Assembly (NCBI RefSeq): GCF_021183625.1
Contig: NZ_CP089214.1
Span: 6,572,001 to 6,636,000 of the forward strand
DNA length: 64,000 bases
Direction: 5' to 3'
Source: Nocardia asteroides
GTDB taxonomy: Bacteria; Actinomycetota; Actinomycetes; Mycobacteriales; Mycobacteriaceae
A program made the position numbers and the translations under genes. This document shows positions 1-8,651 of the stretch, piece by piece. The notes beneath the pieces are model-generated. The model was not told where the DNA came from and searched no databases. It saw nothing but the letters and a program-made list of their open reading frames with translations. Numbering within the stretch: the first letter of the stretch is position 1; every line of letters starts with the position of its first letter.

Positions 1-281
1 ACACCGAGATCATCCTGGACACCGGCATCATGTCCGGCGCCGACATCGTGGCCTCGATCGCGCTCGGCGCCCGCTTCACCCTGATCGGCCGGGCCTACCT
101 GTACGGCCTCATGGCGGGCGGCGAGGCCGGGGTCGAGCGCGCGGTGCGGATCCTGGCCGGGCAGGTCGAGCGGACCATGCGGCTGCTCGGGGTGCGCAGC
201 CTGGAGGAGCTGGAGCCGCGGCACGTCACCCAGCTGACCAGACTTGCCCCGCGCCCGGTGGCGGATCAAGATCGGGGGTGA
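1..281 (+). CDS. FMN-dependent alpha-hydroxy-acid dehydrogenase, C-terminal part
   Basis: The frame is open from base 3 and ends at a TGA at 279. It encodes the last ~92 residues of an L-lactate dehydrogenase/lactate 2-monooxygenase-type enzyme, which oxidises 2-hydroxyacids with FMN in the cytoplasm. The motifs LDTGIMSGADIV and ALGARFTLIGRAYLYG match the conserved phosphate-binding end of the FMN TIM barrel, and a short helical tail follows (RTMRLLGVRSLEEL). The N-terminal half lies outside the window, so the substrate cannot be told. The next gene starts 49 bases downstream on the same strand, so a local regulator of this enzyme is possible. Confidence 0.85.
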   Translation, partial: TEIILDTGIMSGADIVASIALGARFTLIGRAYLYGLMAGGEAGVERAVRILAGQVERTMRLLGVRSLEELEPRHVTQLTRLAPRPVADQDRG

Positions 282-330
282 GCAGTTCGGGCGTGGTGCC
301 CGCACCGGAACGGAGGAGGCGCGAGCCCCG

Positions 331-1341
331 GTGGTGAGCATGAAGGAGGTGGCCGCCGCGGCGGCGGTCTCGGTCGGCACCGTCTCCAATGTGCTCAACG
401 CCCCGGAGAAGGTCGCGCCCGCCACCGTCGCGCGGGTGCAGCAGGCCATCGACCGGCTCGGCTTCGTCCGCAACGATGCCGCCAGGCAGCTCAAGGCCGG
501 GCGCTCGCGCTGCGTCGGGCTGGTGGTGCTCGACATCGGCAACCCGTTCTTCTCCGACATCGCCCGCGCCGCCCAGGAGCGCGCCGCCGCGCACGACCTG
601 GTCGTCCTGCTCGGCTCCAGCGACGACGACCCCGAGCGTGAGCGGCAGTACCTCGAAACCTTCGACGAACAGCGCGTTTTCGGACTCATGATCTCGCCCT
701 CCGGGGCCGGTGACGAGCGGATCGCCGCGCTGCGCAACCGCGGCATCCCGGTGGTGCTCGTCGACCGGGACGGCAACGGCACCCCGTTCTCCTCGGTCGC
801 CGTGGACGACATCGCCGGCGGCGACCTCGCCGTCCGGCACCTGTGCGCCACCGGACGCCGCCGGATCGCCGTCGTCGGCGGCCCGGCCACCCTCTCCCAG
901 ATCGCCGACCGCCGCACCGGGGCCCGCCGCGCCGCCGCCGGGCACGGCGTCGAACTCGCCATCTGGGACACCGCCGCGCCGACCGTGCTCGCGGGCAGGC
1001 AGGTGGGCGAGCGCATCGCGGAGCTGCCCCCCGCCGAGCGCCCGGACGCCGTCTTCTGCGTCAACGACCTGCTCGCCATCGGGGTGTTGCAGGCGCTCAC
1101 CCTGCGCGGCGTCCGGGTGCCCGCCGATATCGCGGTGATGGGGTACGACGACATCGACTTCGCGCAGTCCGCGATCGTGCCGCTGACCTCCATCCGGTAG
1201 CCGCGCGCCGAGATCGGCTCTTCCGCCGTCGAGTTGCTCGTCGCCGCGGCGGAGCGCCACGGTGAGCCCGAGCACGTCTGTTTCCGCCCCACCCTGGTCG
1301 AACGCGCCTCCACCGAACCGATTGCCGGTCAACCCGTTTGA
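331..1341 (+). pseudogene. LacI-family regulator with in-frame amber stop
   Basis: The N-terminus is a LacI helix-turn-helix (MKEVAAAAAVSVGTVSNVLN), followed by a periplasmic-binding-protein-like sensor (RCVGLVVLDIGNPFFSDIA, FCVNDLLAIGVLQAL, AVMGYDDIDFAQ). I place the start at GTG 331, or ATG 340, because the HTH begins there and GGAGG lies at 314-318. Translation meets TAG at 1198-1200 right after PLTSIR, where the family usually continues. The same frame runs on without another stop to TGA 1339-1341 and encodes the expected tail (AEIGRSAVELLVAAAERHGE). A CAG-to-TAG change would explain this. The truncated 289-residue product lacks the last C-subdomain strands and is probably impaired. A sequencing error cannot be excluded. 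Confidence 0.82.
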
Positions 1342-1468
1342 GCACTCCGATCGGAGCAAGTCCGAGGGTGACGCCGCGGCAACCCTGTCCGTGCCTGCCG
1401 GTGCGGGCCTCGGCGTCGTAACCGGCCCCGGGCGGGCGCCCCCACGACCAGGTCTCCGCCCGGGGCTC

Positions 1469-2254
1469 CTACCCTTCGGCGCGCCGGATGGGCTGGCGTG
1501 TCGGCACCGGGTCGGTGCCGAGGAACCCGGCGATCAGCCCGTAGACCAGCTCCGGCTTCTCCACCACCAGCAGGTGCGAGGTGCCCGGCACGATGGCGAG
1601 CTCGGCATCGGGGATCGCGCGGTACAGCGCGAGTGTGTGCTCCGCCGCGATGACGTCGTCGTCGCCCGCCATCACCAGGGTGCGGGCGGTGACGGCCTTC
1701 AGCTCCTCGGCGGTGTACTCCGGCTCGGCGCGGCCCAGCTCGATCACCTTGCGGGCCAGCTCCGGGAAGTGCTCCTCGCCGTCCGGCGAGACCTCACCGT
1801 GCCTCGTCGCCAGGTAGGCCATGGCGGATTCGTCCTCGAAGCCGTCCAGCACACCGGGCAGAATGCCATCGGCGTGGTAGTTGCCGCTGATCAGCACCAG
1901 TTTCCGCACCAGGTCCGGCCGCTCCAGCGCGACCCGGAGCGCCAGGTTCGCCCCGTCGCTGTGCCCCACCAGGTGCGCGGCCCCGCCCACCACCCGCTCC
2001 AGGAAGGCGATCAGATCCTCGGCCAGCGCCGCGTAGCTCAGCGGGCCGGGCACGTCCGGGGTGTGCCCGTGCCCCCGCCGGTCCATCCGGAGCACCTGGA
2101 ACCGGCTGATCAGCAGCGGCAGCGCGGGCGCGAAGGTGCGCGAATCGACGAAGCCGCCGTGCAGCAGCACCGCCGGTTCGCCGTCCCCGTGCACGTCGAA
2201 CCAGGTGGGCACGGTACCGAGCTCGATGTTCACCATGCGCCCATCATCCGGCAT
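1469..2254 (-). CDS. alpha/beta-hydrolase fold protein
   Basis: This is a 261-residue serine hydrolase of unknown substrate. The oxyanion-hole segment VLLHGGFVDSR, the nucleophile elbow VGHSDGAN, the acid strand LVMAGDDDVIAAE and the late histidine in VPGTSHLLVV form the usual Ser-Asp-His arrangement. MDRRGHGHTPD is the conserved strand-4 region. There is no signal peptide, so it is cytoplasmic. ATG 2254 or ATG 2236 (MVNIELG) could be the start; the second gives a more typical N-terminus. It stands alone between the LacI pseudogene and a universal-stress-protein-like fragment. Confidence 0.85.
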   Translation of the reverse strand: MPDDGRMVNIELGTVPTWFDVHGDGEPAVLLHGGFVDSRTFAPALPLLISRFQVLRMDRRGHGHTPDVPGPLSYAALAEDLIAFLERVVGGAAHLVGHSDGANLALRVALERPDLVRKLVLISGNYHADGILPGVLDGFEDESAMAYLATRHGEVSPDGEEHFPELARKVIELGRAEPEYTAEELKAVTARTLVMAGDDDVIAAEHTLALYRAIPDAELAIVPGTSHLLVVEKPELVYGLIAGFLGTDPVPTRQPIRRAEG

Positions 2255-2310
2255 CCGTTCGGTACCCCCGCACCCCGTGTACCTCGAACAACGGATACGG
2301 CTACCTCGTC

Positions 2311-2415
2311 GCCATCGTGGTGATCGGGGTGCCCGCCGATGCGGCGATCAACGGCGTCACGGTATTCGCCGCCGACGCGGCGCTCCGCGGGGTTCCGGTG
2401 CGGCTCGACGGGGTG
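2311..2415 (+). pseudogene. possible universal-stress-protein N-terminal fragment
   Basis: The frame reads IVVIGVPADAAINGV and FAADAALRGVPVRL, which resembles the first strand and helix of an actinobacterial universal stress protein (VVVGVDGS...AVxFAADEAxxRGVPLRL). The ATP-loop aspartate region is altered and the frame soon leaves the family. There is no plausible start or the remaining ~100 residues. I read it as a decayed fragment between two genes transcribed leftward. The similarity is short, so this is tentative. Confidence 0.3.
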
Positions 2416-2573
2416 CTCGCGCGGGTCCGGCCACGTTTCCTCGCGCTGTGCAGGTATGACGCTGGAGTTGGAATCCTGAGATTCGCCGCGCGATGTCGCA
2501 GCCCCGTCGGGTGTCGCGCACCCGCGGCGGCCGGTAGCCGCTCGGGCCGAGCGCGGCGTCGTCGTCGACCTCG

Positions 2574-3008
2574 TCAACGAGAGGCGCCACCATCGAGGAG
2601 GTGCGCGTAGGGATCGTGGTCGGCGCCGACATGCTCCGGCATCGGGTAGTAGGTCTTGATCAGCAGATCACCATCGACGTCCCAGGCGAATGTCTCGATG
2701 CTGAACGCGGTCAGGATATCCTCGCCGCTGCCGAACTCGTTCTCACACACCCACGCCATCTCGTCGCCGTTGACCTGGACGGTCAACATGGTGATCTTCA
2801 GCAGCTGCTGGAACAGATCCCACGCGTGCGTGGTCGCCGCCTCGAACCCGGTCTTCTCCTCGGTGCCCACCGGATCGAACAGGCGCACCCCGGCGGGGAT
2901 GATGGTGCGCCACGAGGCGACCCACTCGTCTTTGCGGCCCGCGTTCCAGAGTTCGGCGTGCTTGGACGCGTGCGCCAGCCGCGCCGCACGTGACGGAACC
3001 TTCGTCAT
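2574..3008 (-). CDS. SnoaL/NTF2-like protein
   Basis: The 144-residue protein has the composition and length of a single NTF2-like cone domain. An N-terminal helix pair (LAHASKHAELWNAGRKDEWV) precedes a strand-rich half ending in FAWDVDGDLLIKTYYPM. Such domains serve as small-molecule-binding proteins, isomerases or dehydratases, and the sequence does not reveal a substrate. A good sigma70-like promoter and a dyad lie immediately upstream, so the gene appears to be separately regulated. Confidence 0.7.
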   Translation of the reverse strand: MTKVPSRAARLAHASKHAELWNAGRKDEWVASWRTIIPAGVRLFDPVGTEEKTGFEAATTHAWDLFQQLLKITMLTVQVNGDEMAWVCENEFGSGEDILTAFSIETFAWDVDGDLLIKTYYPMPEHVGADHDPYAHLLDGGASR

Positions 3009-3061
3009 CTGTCGGTCCTTTCCGGCAGCAGCACGTCACGACGAATCAAATACTGGACACC

Positions 3062-3090
3062 AGAATAGACAGCTGTCCAAGTGCAGTCAA
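3062..3090 (-). promoter_or_regulatory. promoter with overlapping dyad operator for the NTF2-like gene
   Basis: On the minus strand TTGACT (3085-3090) and TATTCT (3062-3067) are separated by 17 bases, close to the -35/-10 consensus. The spacer contains TAGACAGCTGTCCA (3066-3079), a near-perfect inverted repeat with core GACAGCTGTC, positioned where a TetR-like or MarR-like repressor would block RNA polymerase. The ATG at 3008 lies about 54 bases downstream of the -10. The regulator is unknown. Confidence 0.6.
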
Positions 3091-3504
3091 TGAGCACTTC
3101 GGCGCCTACCGTGACCGCGTCAACCGAACAACCCCAACCCGACCAGCACTCAGCGCGCAGAACACCACCGACCGAGGCCGACCGATCGCAGCGGGCGTCT
3201 TCGACCTGTCCACCACCCCACTCCACCTCCCGGCGACCTCGTCCGGGAGCCACGGAACCACCTCGGTACACCAGGATTTCGAGTTCCCGGCCGGCACCTT
3301 CCGGCGCCTCCCCAACTCCATCGGCGACCGCCCCGACCCCGGCGAGGTCCCACGTGGCCGCACACTCCGGCACGTCACCCGACCCCGGCGGCGCCGAGCG
3401 CTGGTGCGACGACAGGGGAATCGCCGTCGACGAGTGCTTCGCGAAACCGGTCAGCGACACCAGGGATTCGCGCGGCACCACCGAGTACCGCTGACGCCGG
3501 ACCC
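3091..3504. other. intergenic stretch without a convincing gene
   Basis: Several frames are open here, but none has family-like composition, a ribosome site or recognisable motifs. They are typical antisense artefacts of high-GC DNA. I see nothing beyond the spacer between the promoter of the NTF2-like gene and the end of the MpaB-family gene. Confidence 0.5.
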
Positions 3505-4725
3505 TCAGGCGATCCGCGCGTGCGGCGGCGCGGATTCGCCGATGGTCGCCGCGGTCTCGCCGGTGAGCAGCCGCAGGAACCCCTCCTGCTCGCTCCGCCC
3601 CTGCACCGCGGCGCGGCCGGTGCCTCCGGGCAGCACGCGGACGAGTGCGCTGCGCGCCAGATTCACCGGGATGCGCAGCGCCGGATACCACGGCAGGTGG
3701 GCGGGCAGGCCGAGCGTCCGCATCGCCCTCGGCCCGAGGAAGGCGCTGGTGACCGAGAGGTGCTGCGAGCGCGCGATCCTGCCGCGCAGCGCGGGCAGGT
3801 TCGGGTAGTGCCAGTTCAGCGGGTCGTCGGCCATGGGGAGGGCGAGCTGCCTGCTGGTGTCGTCGGGGTTCGTGATGGCGCTCAGGCAGTGGTAGAGGAT
3901 GCCGACGCCGTCCCGGAACCCGGTCGGCAGCCACTCGTCCCGCACGCCGATGAGCCAGCCGACGTAGCGGGTCAGGTGCGCCGCCGCCGCGGTGTCCGCC
4001 CGGCTCGGGATGATGCCGAGCACCATCCCGCCGACGAACGGCGCGAGCAGCGCGCCCACCAGGGTGGCCGCCATGTCGGTCTGGTTGATCGGCAGCCCCC
4101 ACTCGTCGCCGCGCCAATCCGGCATGGCGGCCACGTGCCTGCGCACCAGCCCGTGGATCAGCCGGACCTGCAGCGTGGAGCGGTACCCCTGCCCGTACAG
4201 CGCCATGCCGTTCTCGGTGGAGACGTCCATCGCCCACTGCAGCGTCTCGGCGAAGCGCTGCGCCGGCCCCTTCTCCAGCGCGCCGGTGCGCAGCAGCGTC
4301 TTGTTGAAGCCGGAGGCGAGGTAGCCGCCGAGGAAGGAGACGTCGCGGGCGAAGTAGAGCCCGTCGGTGCCGCCGGAGCGGAACACCCGCTCGCCGTGCC
4401 GGAGCAGGTCGGGGTCGACCCAGTCCGGGGTCGCCTCGACCGCGCCGAAGAAGACGCGCAGTGGCTCAGGGGCGTTCGGCACGCTGTCGATCCCGCTGCG
4501 CAGCGCCTGCTCGAAGAGCGGGCGGGTGGTGCGCATCCCCTCGGCGTACATCCAGTCGACCAGCCGGTCCATCGGCTCGTCGCCGACGAGCAGCGATTCG
4601 CCGAGCTGCCGCCAGCGCTCGTCGTCGGGCTTCCCGATGCCGAGCAGCAGGGCGAACGGGCCGAGACCGGGGGCCTTACGGGGCCTTTCCGGATGCCGGG
4701 TGGGGACGGGCGCGGTCGTCGTCAT
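3505..4725 (-). CDS. MpaB-family (DUF2236) oxygenase, cytoplasmic
   Basis: This 406-residue protein belongs to the MpaB/DUF2236 family of b-type-heme oxygenases that includes latex-clearing protein. Family marks are FARDVSFLGGYLASGFNKTLL, with the K-T pair, and a following helix with VRLIHGLVRRHV, whose His would ligate heme. Further on are LPINQTDMAATL and YVGWLIGVRDEWLP. No signal peptide is present, unlike the paralogue at 7369. AGGAAG lies just before ATG 4725. The start overlaps the end of the upstream TetR gene by 50 bases, so the two are probably translationally coupled. The substrate is unknown. Confidence 0.82.
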   Translation of the reverse strand: MTTTAPVPTRHPERPRKAPGLGPFALLLGIGKPDDERWRQLGESLLVGDEPMDRLVDWMYAEGMRTTRPLFEQALRSGIDSVPNAPEPLRVFFGAVEATPDWVDPDLLRHGERVFRSGGTDGLYFARDVSFLGGYLASGFNKTLLRTGALEKGPAQRFAETLQWAMDVSTENGMALYGQGYRSTLQVRLIHGLVRRHVAAMPDWRGDEWGLPINQTDMAATLVGALLAPFVGGMVLGIIPSRADTAAAAHLTRYVGWLIGVRDEWLPTGFRDGVGILYHCLSAITNPDDTSRQLALPMADDPLNWHYPNLPALRGRIARSQHLSVTSAFLGPRAMRTLGLPAHLPWYPALRIPVNLARSALVRVLPGGTGRAAVQGRSEQEGFLRLLTGETAATIGESAPPHARIA

Positions 4726-5338
4726 CGGTGACTTCCTCGGTGGTGGTGGCGATGCCGTGCTTCATGAGCGGCACGATGGAATGCCGGACGAAGGCGCGGG
4801 CCAGCTCCGGATCGGTGAAGTCGACGCTGCCGCCGCCCGGCGTCAGCATGAGCGAGTGGGCCAGGCGGGCAACGAGTTCCGCGACCGGCCGCGGATCGTA
4901 GCGATCCACCAGCCCGGCCGCCTGGGCGTGCGTGAGCATGCCGACGATGTAGTCGATGCCGATCGCGACCAGCCGCTCGCCCTGCACGGTGTAGAAGCCG
5001 AGCGCCTCCTCCGGCGCGACCCGCAGCAGCTGGGTGACCAGCCGGTGGATCCTGGTCTGCAGCAGGACGTGCAGGATCGTCTCCTCGATCTGCGCCTCCA
5101 CCCCGGACGCGGTGGTGGCGATCGCGGTGACCTCGGCCAGCATGCGCCTGGTCTCGCGCTCCAGCACCGCCTCGACCAGGTTGTCCTTGCCCGCGAAGCG
5201 GCGGTGGATGGTGATCCGGTTGATCCCCGCGCGGCGCGCGATGTCCTCCAGGCTGGCCCGGCGGATCCCGACCTGCAGGATCCGGTCCAGCGCGGCGTCC
5301 ATGATCGACTCGTCCACGCTGTCGTATCGGTCCGGCAT
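4676..5338 (-). CDS. TetR/AcrR-family repressor
   Basis: A TetR N-terminal domain is clear: IMDAALDRILQVGIRRASLEDIA precedes the recognition helix region AGINRITIHRRFAGKDNLV, followed by an all-helical ligand domain and an acidic tail. Starts at 5338 (MPDRYDS) or 5365 (MKQLLDTRYM) are possible; neither has a strong ribosome site. It sits between an FAD oxidoreductase (ending at 5380) and the MpaB-family gene, whose start it overlaps, and likely controls this block. The 11-mer GCATGTAACGA occurs both at its own start (5335-5345) and upstream of the FAD oxidoreductase (7039-7049), a candidate binding element. Confidence 0.85.
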   Translation of the reverse strand: MPDRYDSVDESIMDAALDRILQVGIRRASLEDIARRAGINRITIHRRFAGKDNLVEAVLERETRRMLAEVTAIATTASGVEAQIEETILHVLLQTRIHRLVTQLLRVAPEEALGFYTVQGERLVAIGIDYIVGMLTHAQAAGLVDRYDPRPVAELVARLAHSLMLTPGGGSVDFTDPELARAFVRHSIVPLMKHGIATTTEEVTDDDDRARPHPASGKAP

Positions 5339-5379
5339 GTAACGAGTATCCAAAAGTTGTTTCATTGTGTCAATTCGGG

Positions 5380-7014
5380 TCAGGGCAGGTCGAGCAGGTT
5401 CGGCTGCCCGGCTCGCCAGCGCACCCGGTCGAGGTCGCGGGCGGCGTCGAACTCGGCGATGGTGACGTGCGGCCAGAGCCGGGCCCGCGGGGCGTCCGAG
5501 CCGGCGGCGTCGAGGATCGCGTTGGCCGCGTTGCGTCCGCCCTCGTTGGCGCTCTCCATGGTCGCCAGATCGATCTGGCTGCGGCAGTAGTCCCCGGCCA
5601 GGAAGAGATTCGGCACCCCGGTGGCGGCGTTCGGCCGGTTGTCCCAGGAGCCCGCGGTGTTGATGAGCAGTGGGTCGTCGTTGGTGAGTGTTCCGGTCTC
5701 GGGGTTCCACCCTATGCCGGGGTCGAGGAACCAGCCGCGCAGGTTCGCGTTCGTGAGCTGGTCGGGCAGCAGCAACCGCCCGGAGGTGGTGGTGACGACC
5801 TGGTGCCAGGTCTCGCGCGCGATCTCCTCCGGGCTGCACTCGCGGGCGGGCTTGCCGGTCAGCGGGCCGGGGATGCCCCAGTCCGAGATATCGACCGAGA
5901 GGATGTCGCGCACGGTGCCGTCGCCGTAGTCGCGGGCGATGTCGCGGCCGTGCCAGAACTGGCCCTGCTGGATCGCGGTGAGCCGCCAGGGCGATTCGAT
6001 GAACCCGATGTGCCCGGGCGCCATCGGCCGGTCGGTGTCGAGGTAGAACTGGATGCCGGTCATCCAGTCCACGAAGAGCTTCGAGATCCGCTCCAGCGCC
6101 GGGTCGATCCCGAGCACCTCCGGCCCGAGCAGCGGCACCACGTGCTCGGGCGGGACGGCGAGCACGAACCAGTCCGCCTCGACCTCCCTGCCGTCGATCA
6201 CCGCCGCGCCGACCCGGCCGTCGCCGACGGTGAGCGACTCCGCCCGCGCGCCGACCTCGAACCGCACCCCGAGATCGCCGAGGTGCGCGACCCACGGGTC
6301 GATCCACGCCTCGTTGGTCGGCGCGTTCAGCACCATGTCCGGGAAACCCTGTGCGCCCCGGCCGATCAGGTTGAGCAGGAACGCCTCGGCCATATTGCCC
6401 ATGGTCCGCGCGCTGGCGATGTTCTCCTTCGCCGCGACCAGCGTGCGGGTGACGCGCTGGGCCAGTCCGAGCAGGTCGAGGTAGGGCAGCTTCGGTGCGT
6501 AGATCAGCCCCCCGAGCATGGTCTTGACGACCCGCTCCGGGTTCGCCGCGAGGCCGATGGCGTCGAAGTCGAGCGCGAAGGGCGCGGTGATCTCCGGCCC
6601 GGGGTAGGCGCCGGTGGCGGTGAGCGCGGGCACCAGGTTGTCGCGCACGCCGTTGCGGTTGCCGGGGAACGGGATGCGCCGCATGGTATCCGGGACCGCC
6701 TGGTAGAAGCCGGGGAAGAAGCGGAACCCGTGCTCGCCCGGCAGCGGGCGCCTGCCACCCGCGGTCGGCATGGTGGTCGCGGCCATGCTGCGCGCCTTCC
6801 CGCCCAGCGCGCGGCGCTCGTAGACGGTGACCTCGAACCCCCGCTCCGCCAGTTCGTGCGCGGCGGTGAGACCCGCGATCCCGCCGCCGAGCACGGCCAC
6901 CCGACCTTCGGCGGGCGCGGCGTGCGCGAGCCCGCCGGCCGCGGCGAGCGCCGCCGTGCCCGCGGCCATGCCGCGCAATACATTTCGGCGGGTCACTCCC
7001 GATCCGGTCATCAC
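5380..7014 (-). CDS. Tat-exported FAD-dependent amine oxidase/desaturase-like oxidoreductase
   Basis: The N-terminus carries a twin-arginine signal (TRRNVLRG followed by an Ala-rich core). It is followed by a Rossmann FAD-binding fold (VAVLGGGIAGLTAAHELAE) and the GGKARS region typical of phytoene-desaturase and hydroxysqualene-dehydroxylase relatives. Near the C-terminus NLFLAGDYCRSQIDLATME is the second FAD-contact motif. The 544-residue length fits the superfamily. It is the first gene of a leftward block with TetR and the MpaB-like oxygenase, and it is divergent from the exported Lcp-like oxygenase at 7369. A shared role in oxidising a hydrophobic substrate outside the cell is an inference. 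Confidence 0.82.
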   Translation of the reverse strand: MMTGSGVTRRNVLRGMAAGTAALAAAGGLAHAAPAEGRVAVLGGGIAGLTAAHELAERGFEVTVYERRALGGKARSMAATTMPTAGGRRPLPGEHGFRFFPGFYQAVPDTMRRIPFPGNRNGVRDNLVPALTATGAYPGPEITAPFALDFDAIGLAANPERVVKTMLGGLIYAPKLPYLDLLGLAQRVTRTLVAAKENIASARTMGNMAEAFLLNLIGRGAQGFPDMVLNAPTNEAWIDPWVAHLGDLGVRFEVGARAESLTVGDGRVGAAVIDGREVEADWFVLAVPPEHVVPLLGPEVLGIDPALERISKLFVDWMTGIQFYLDTDRPMAPGHIGFIESPWRLTAIQQGQFWHGRDIARDYGDGTVRDILSVDISDWGIPGPLTGKPARECSPEEIARETWHQVVTTTSGRLLLPDQLTNANLRGWFLDPGIGWNPETGTLTNDDPLLINTAGSWDNRPNAATGVPNLFLAGDYCRSQIDLATMESANEGGRNAANAILDAAGSDAPRARLWPHVTIAEFDAARDLDRVRWRAGQPNLLDLP

Positions 7015-7038
7015 ATCACGTCCTTGCTCGCACTGACT

Positions 7039-7067
7039 GCATGTAACGACAATCGATACACTGTTAC
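7039..7067. promoter_or_regulatory. candidate TetR operator in the divergent intergenic region
   Basis: GTAAC (7043-7047) and GTTAC (7063-7067) form an inverted repeat with a 15-base spacer. The left arm lies within GCATGTAACGA, which is repeated at 5335-5345 over the TetR start. It lies 25-53 bases upstream of ATG 7014, where a repressor could act on the FAD-oxidoreductase operon. The arms are short, so only the repeated 11-mer makes it noteworthy. The rest of 7068-7368 shows no gene and no clear promoter for the Lcp-like gene. Confidence 0.4.
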
Positions 7068-7368
7068 GTGCGGCGGCGGGGGCGATTCGGCGGATCCGCC
7101 GCCGGGGCCGGGCGCGGTACGTTACCGCCTATTCGAGAGGTTTCCGGGCTGCTCGCAGTACCGGTCCAGCACCGTAGACCACAACATGTTCGTTACCGAA
7201 TCGACTGTTCAGGGGCGTGAATCGGACAACTGGAGGTGCGCCCTACCCAAAATGTGGGAAAGTCTGTCGCCCACAACCGAACCCTGCTAAGTTACTGAGT
7301 ATTCCGGTTCATGAGGCATGGGATTCCCGGCGGTCGGGGCGTGCTGGAACTCAACGAGGAGCAGCGAC

Positions 7369-8610
7369 ATGGATGGATTCAGCAGGCGTAACGCGCTGAA
7401 GGTCGGTGGGGCACTCGGCGCGGTCGGCGCGCTGGCGACGGTGGCCCCCGCCCGCGCGGAGCCCTGGAGCTGGTCACCGCAGGGCTCGGTGGCGGGCAGT
7501 GGTGATGGCGCCGATCCGATGACGGTCTGGGATCCGGAGTCCGACCAGCTGGTCGCTTCGCTGATCGACCGCGGCGAGGTCCCCGCGGTCAACGCGCTGC
7601 TGCGCACCTGGACCCGCAACGGCCAGCCGCTGCCCGAGGGGCTCCCCGCCGATCTGCGCGATTTCCTCGAGTACAACCGGCAGCTGCCCGCCTGGGCGGA
7701 CCAGGGCAAGCTCGCCACCGCGATCGACTTCAACAAGAAGCGCGGGCTCTACCTCGGCGTCCTCTACGGCCTGGCCAGCGGCATGATGTCGACGGTCATC
7801 CCGAAGGAGGCCAAGGCGGTCTACTACTCCAAGGGCGGCCAGGACCTCAAGGACCGCATCTCCAAAACCGCCAAGCTCGGCTACGACATCGGCACCGCCA
7901 ATGCCTACGCCCCCGACGGGGAGATGGTGGTCACCTGCGTCAAGACCAGGCTGGCGCACTCGGGCGTGCGGCACCTGCTGCCGCAGTCGCCGCACTGGGT
8001 GAGCTCGGCCCAGGAGGAGATCCCGATCAGCCAGCAGGACATGATGGTCACCTGGCACAGCCTGCCGACCACCGTCATGCGGCACCTGACGGCCTGGAAG
8101 GTGCCGATCCCGGTGCACGAGTCGGAGGCGTTCCTGCACTCCTGGCAGGTCTGCGCGCACATGCTCGGCATCCGCGACGAGTACATCCCGAACTCCTGGG
8201 ACGAGGCGAACGCGCAGGCCGCGCAGACCCTCGACCCGGTCGTCGCGGCCACCCCGGAGGGGATCAAGCTCGCCGACCGCCTGCTGCACCTGGGCAACAA
8301 CCTGGATCTGGCCGTTCTCAGCAAGGGCGTGCTCGGCGCGTTCACCCGCTTCATCCTCGGCGACCGGCTCGCCGACGATCTGCAGATCGCGCGCGAGCCG
8401 GTCTGGGAGACGCTGCTCGACGTCTCCTGGGGCCCGTTCGTCGCCGTCCGGGAGGGGCTCCTGCCGATCGTGCCGCTCGCGCCGGACGCCTACTGGCTCT
8501 TCGACGAGTTCCTCCGCCAGTTCGCGCTCGTCTACCTCTCCGAACTCAGGATGCCGTTGAACATCGAAATCCCTACGATGAACCGTGACATGAACGTGCC
8601 TCCGAAGTAG
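7369..8610 (+). CDS. Lcp-like (latex-clearing protein) heme oxygenase, Tat-exported
   Basis: ATG 7369 is chosen because GAGGAG lies 5-10 bases upstream and a Tat signal starts there (SRRNALKVGG). In DRISKT the Arg, Lys and Thr have the R-x-x-K-T spacing, and the His of RLAHSG lies 34 residues after the Arg. This is the same spacing I recall for R164/K167/T168/H198 of Streptomyces Lcp, whose His ligates the b-type heme. Lcp cleaves poly(cis-1,4-isoprene) outside the cell. The 413-residue length also fits. Activity on rubber cannot be read from sequence, since DUF2236 members are diverse. It is followed by a cutinase. Confidence 0.82.
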   Translation: MDGFSRRNALKVGGALGAVGALATVAPARAEPWSWSPQGSVAGSGDGADPMTVWDPESDQLVASLIDRGEVPAVNALLRTWTRNGQPLPEGLPADLRDFLEYNRQLPAWADQGKLATAIDFNKKRGLYLGVLYGLASGMMSTVIPKEAKAVYYSKGGQDLKDRISKTAKLGYDIGTANAYAPDGEMVVTCVKTRLAHSGVRHLLPQSPHWVSSAQEEIPISQQDMMVTWHSLPTTVMRHLTAWKVPIPVHESEAFLHSWQVCAHMLGIRDEYIPNSWDEANAQAAQTLDPVVAATPEGIKLADRLLHLGNNLDLAVLSKGVLGAFTRFILGDRLADDLQIAREPVWETLLDVSWGPFVAVREGLLPIVPLAPDAYWLFDEFLRQFALVYLSELRMPLNIEIPTMNRDMNVPPK

Positions 8611-8651
8611 TCGGGGACTCGGGGCACTCGAGGGATGCTTCTTGTGACGAC

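Noticed and set aside
7318..7368. Upstream in-frame start of the Lcp-like gene
   Set aside because: It would place 17 residues before the Tat signal and lacks a ribosome site. ATG 7369 has GAGGAG in the right place.
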